From NCBI RefSeq assembly GCF_031877795.1, contig NC_133932.1:93153994-93217993 (forward strand): DNA of 64,000 nt, written 5' to 3'. The stretch's first letter is position 1. Every line of letters starts with the position of its first letter. Position numbers and translations under genes: made by a program. This stretch comes from Strix aluco. Its lineage: Eukaryota; Chordata; Aves; Strigiformes; Strigidae. The notes below the pieces were generated by a model. That model was given only the letters and a program-made list of their open reading frames with translations, was not told where the DNA came from and did no database searches. This document shows, piece by piece, positions 62,001 through 64,000 of the stretch.

Positions 62001-64000
62001 ATTTGGTTAAAATACCACAAGCACCTGTAATTTAATCCAGGTTTCCTACTGAATAACAGCAGTCAAGGTTTACTTCTCTGACAAACATACGAAAAAATGA
62101 AAAGTTTGGTATTATTTTTGTATTTTCTAAGTCTTAGCAACCAAACAACAGGATTTTGAATGTAATCTTGTAAAAGGTATTGTGTAACAGTGCTTTATCT
62201 GAATCAAAGTCTCCATTTTTATTCTTTTTTTGTAAATAGCCTAGTACATAGACTATATGAACCTGCACCATGAACAGAATTTCTATGTATTGTAGTAATA
62301 GAAATCATAACAATTTAGTGATGGCCTGTTTTCTGGGTATGCAGCATTACTTAATAAAATAGGTGTCCCTGTCCTTAAAAATTCAATCTTAAGCAATCTT
62401 CTGTGTGGAATGATATTGAGAATTATATACACATTAATGAAGGTAGAACCTAGAATATTCTTATCTCTCTCTTCACCTACAACCTTTGACTCTATCTGCA
62501 CAAGTCAGCTAAACAGGTTTGGGGCCCGAGCTTAAGCATAGTCCAGAATCACCCATCTTGTCCACTTATGCAAACAAGAAACCATACCAACTAGCTCTCT
62601 ATCTCTATCTCTAATGACTGCTGGGAAGAGTTCTGCATGAGCCAAGGGCTCTTCTCAGTAAGAAGTAGAGACAAGGCTATTTTGTTTAGAGGCAAAGGGG
62701 TTTTAGCTGTATAGATGCAAACAACAGCACGCCTCTTGCCTACAGGGCCAATAATAATATAATTGGTCCTATCCTATGTTATTTACTTTTGTGGATGCAA
62801 TCATGGGTGTTTATCTTGACTACTGATATCAGAAGGGGAATAATTGCAAGACACAGCTCTTGCATGGGCACAGTCTGCTACCGCGCTGATCTCTCGACTG
62901 GCTGCTGTCACACTGAAGTGACTCAAAGGCCAAGATCCCTCTTATGTACCAATATATACATCTACACCTGCCCTAGTCGTCCTAGCTGCTTTTGTACTCA
63001 GTGGAGAGAAACAGGCATTTCTAATGGTGTTAAGATACTTATTTACGATGGGGTTAGTCACACCCTTTTTCTTTCTGTTGATTGTGTAGACAACTTGCTC
63101 AGATACAGCTGTTGAAGCAGGCAGCCGCAAATGTCCAGGTCAGCTGAAACCTAGGTTCAGGCACCTCATGGTGCCCTAAGTCCTTGGGCCCGTGGAGCTG
63201 AACAGCTTTTCAAGCAAAATGTGATTACCCAAAACATCTGTGCAGAGATGGATTCAAGGAGGCTAAGACTGCAGTTCCTTCCCCCATCAGTAGTGCCTAA
63301 TGTGGTATATGTACCACAGGTCACTTGGTGTGCTGGGAAACCCACTGCATTTGTCTTGGAACATATTGTATACAATTGTCATCTAGTGACAGATCCACCC
63401 ACAGAAGGGCCCAGAAAATGTGTGACACTATGCCTTTGAAGAGTGAGGAGAATCTGCTGAGTTGGGAGAGTGATCCATGCATGAATACTTGGCTTCCTTT
63501 AGCTGTAAGAACCTGTTTCTCCACTGGTCCAAATAGCATGAGCTACTTTGCTCTATGTAAATAATGGAATAACTGGTTTCGTCTCTTTTTATTTGGAGTA
63601 GGTATCAGTGCTGATTCTGTAATCGGTCAATTAAATAACGTGCCCAATTGTTGTAGCACACTATTAAATATTAAGAGAAAGGGAAATTAAGTAACACTTC
63701 ACCCTTCTTAATAATTTATAAGTCCACCTAACCTTAATGACGAATTTGAGTAGGATGCGATGTGTTAGGCAGATTTAATGCAGTGCAGGATTTACACTTG
63801 GCTGCTGCTAAAGCAAGTTAGTGCTAACCAGACGTGGGCAGGGTGGGGCAGATTATGTGAACCCTTCATGGCCAGGAGAAACTCATCTAGAGAGAGAGCT
63901 AAGGCAGTTCCAGCCTGATTCTTTTTAATGTCACAGTTCATTTGCAGAACCATAACTGGAATCAAGAATTAAAAAGCCTTGTATAAAAGTCAGTAACATT
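59050..64000. other. Gene desert, no gene seen
   Basis: AT-rich sequence to the end of the window. ORFs up to 108 codons occur without family features. A 17-bp palindrome is at 61594-61610 (see findings). Confidence 0.5.
60209..60228 (+). repeat. Poly(A) tract
   Basis: About 18 A residues. No SINE or retrocopy body was recognised in the upstream sequence. Confidence 0.7.

Noticed and set aside
62789-63115. 108-codon + strand ORF near the window end
   Set aside because: Cysteine-rich by chance codons, with no signal peptide pattern or splice context; also opposed by an overlapping - strand ORF.
1-64000. CRISPR arrays, tRNA or rRNA genes, prokaryote-type operons
   Set aside because: No regularly spaced repeats, no cloverleaf-like A/B box pair that I could support, and clear vertebrate gene structure throughout.

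Overview
This window is vertebrate nuclear DNA, almost certainly from a bird. The evidence is split genes with long AT-rich introns and GT-AG splice sites, one sharp CpG island, and truncated CR1 LINEs that end in the avian 3' octamer-type tail (ATTCTATG-like). The gene content (DIS3, BORA, MZT1) is the conserved block found on human 13q22, which in birds lies on a macrochromosome.

Layout. (1) About 1-9,900: the 3' part of DIS3 on the + strand, seven coding exons plus 3' UTR. It supplies the last 330 residues of the exosome nuclease: the end of the RNB domain, the S1 domain and a lysine-rich tail. (2) About 9,900-14,380: a gene-free tail-to-tail spacer that probably includes the BORA 3' UTR. 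(3) About 14,384-32,100: the whole BORA coding region on the - strand. Eleven coding exons join in one uninterrupted frame to a 601-residue product. (4) About 31,480-32,650: a CpG island holding a head-to-head BORA/MZT1 promoter. (5) 32,455-about 38,210: complete MZT1 on the + strand, three coding exons, 72 residues. (6) About 38,210-64,000: a gene desert with decayed old CR1 and L2-like LINEs, CTCF-like sites and some enhancer-like AT-rich stretches. No protein-coding gene could be supported there.

Function. BORA activates Aurora A, which then activates PLK1 at mitotic entry. MZT1 is a small subunit of the gamma-tubulin ring complex. Both act in mitosis at the centrosome or spindle, and they share a promoter with two CCAAT boxes 33 bp apart and a CHR-like TTCGAA, which fits G2/M co-regulation. 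DIS3 (RNA exosome) is next to them but convergent with BORA.

The most useful observations are a very tight G-quadruplex motif 15 nt upstream of the MZT1 start codon, a GC-AG intron in DIS3, the BORA stop codon lying inside a consensus-like splice donor, and a precise solo LTR with a 5-bp target duplication in a BORA intron. I found no sign of an unknown multi-gene system; this is ordinary, well-ordered vertebrate sequence. Exon boundaries were read by eye from splice signals, frame continuity and remembered family similarity. No alignment or search was run.
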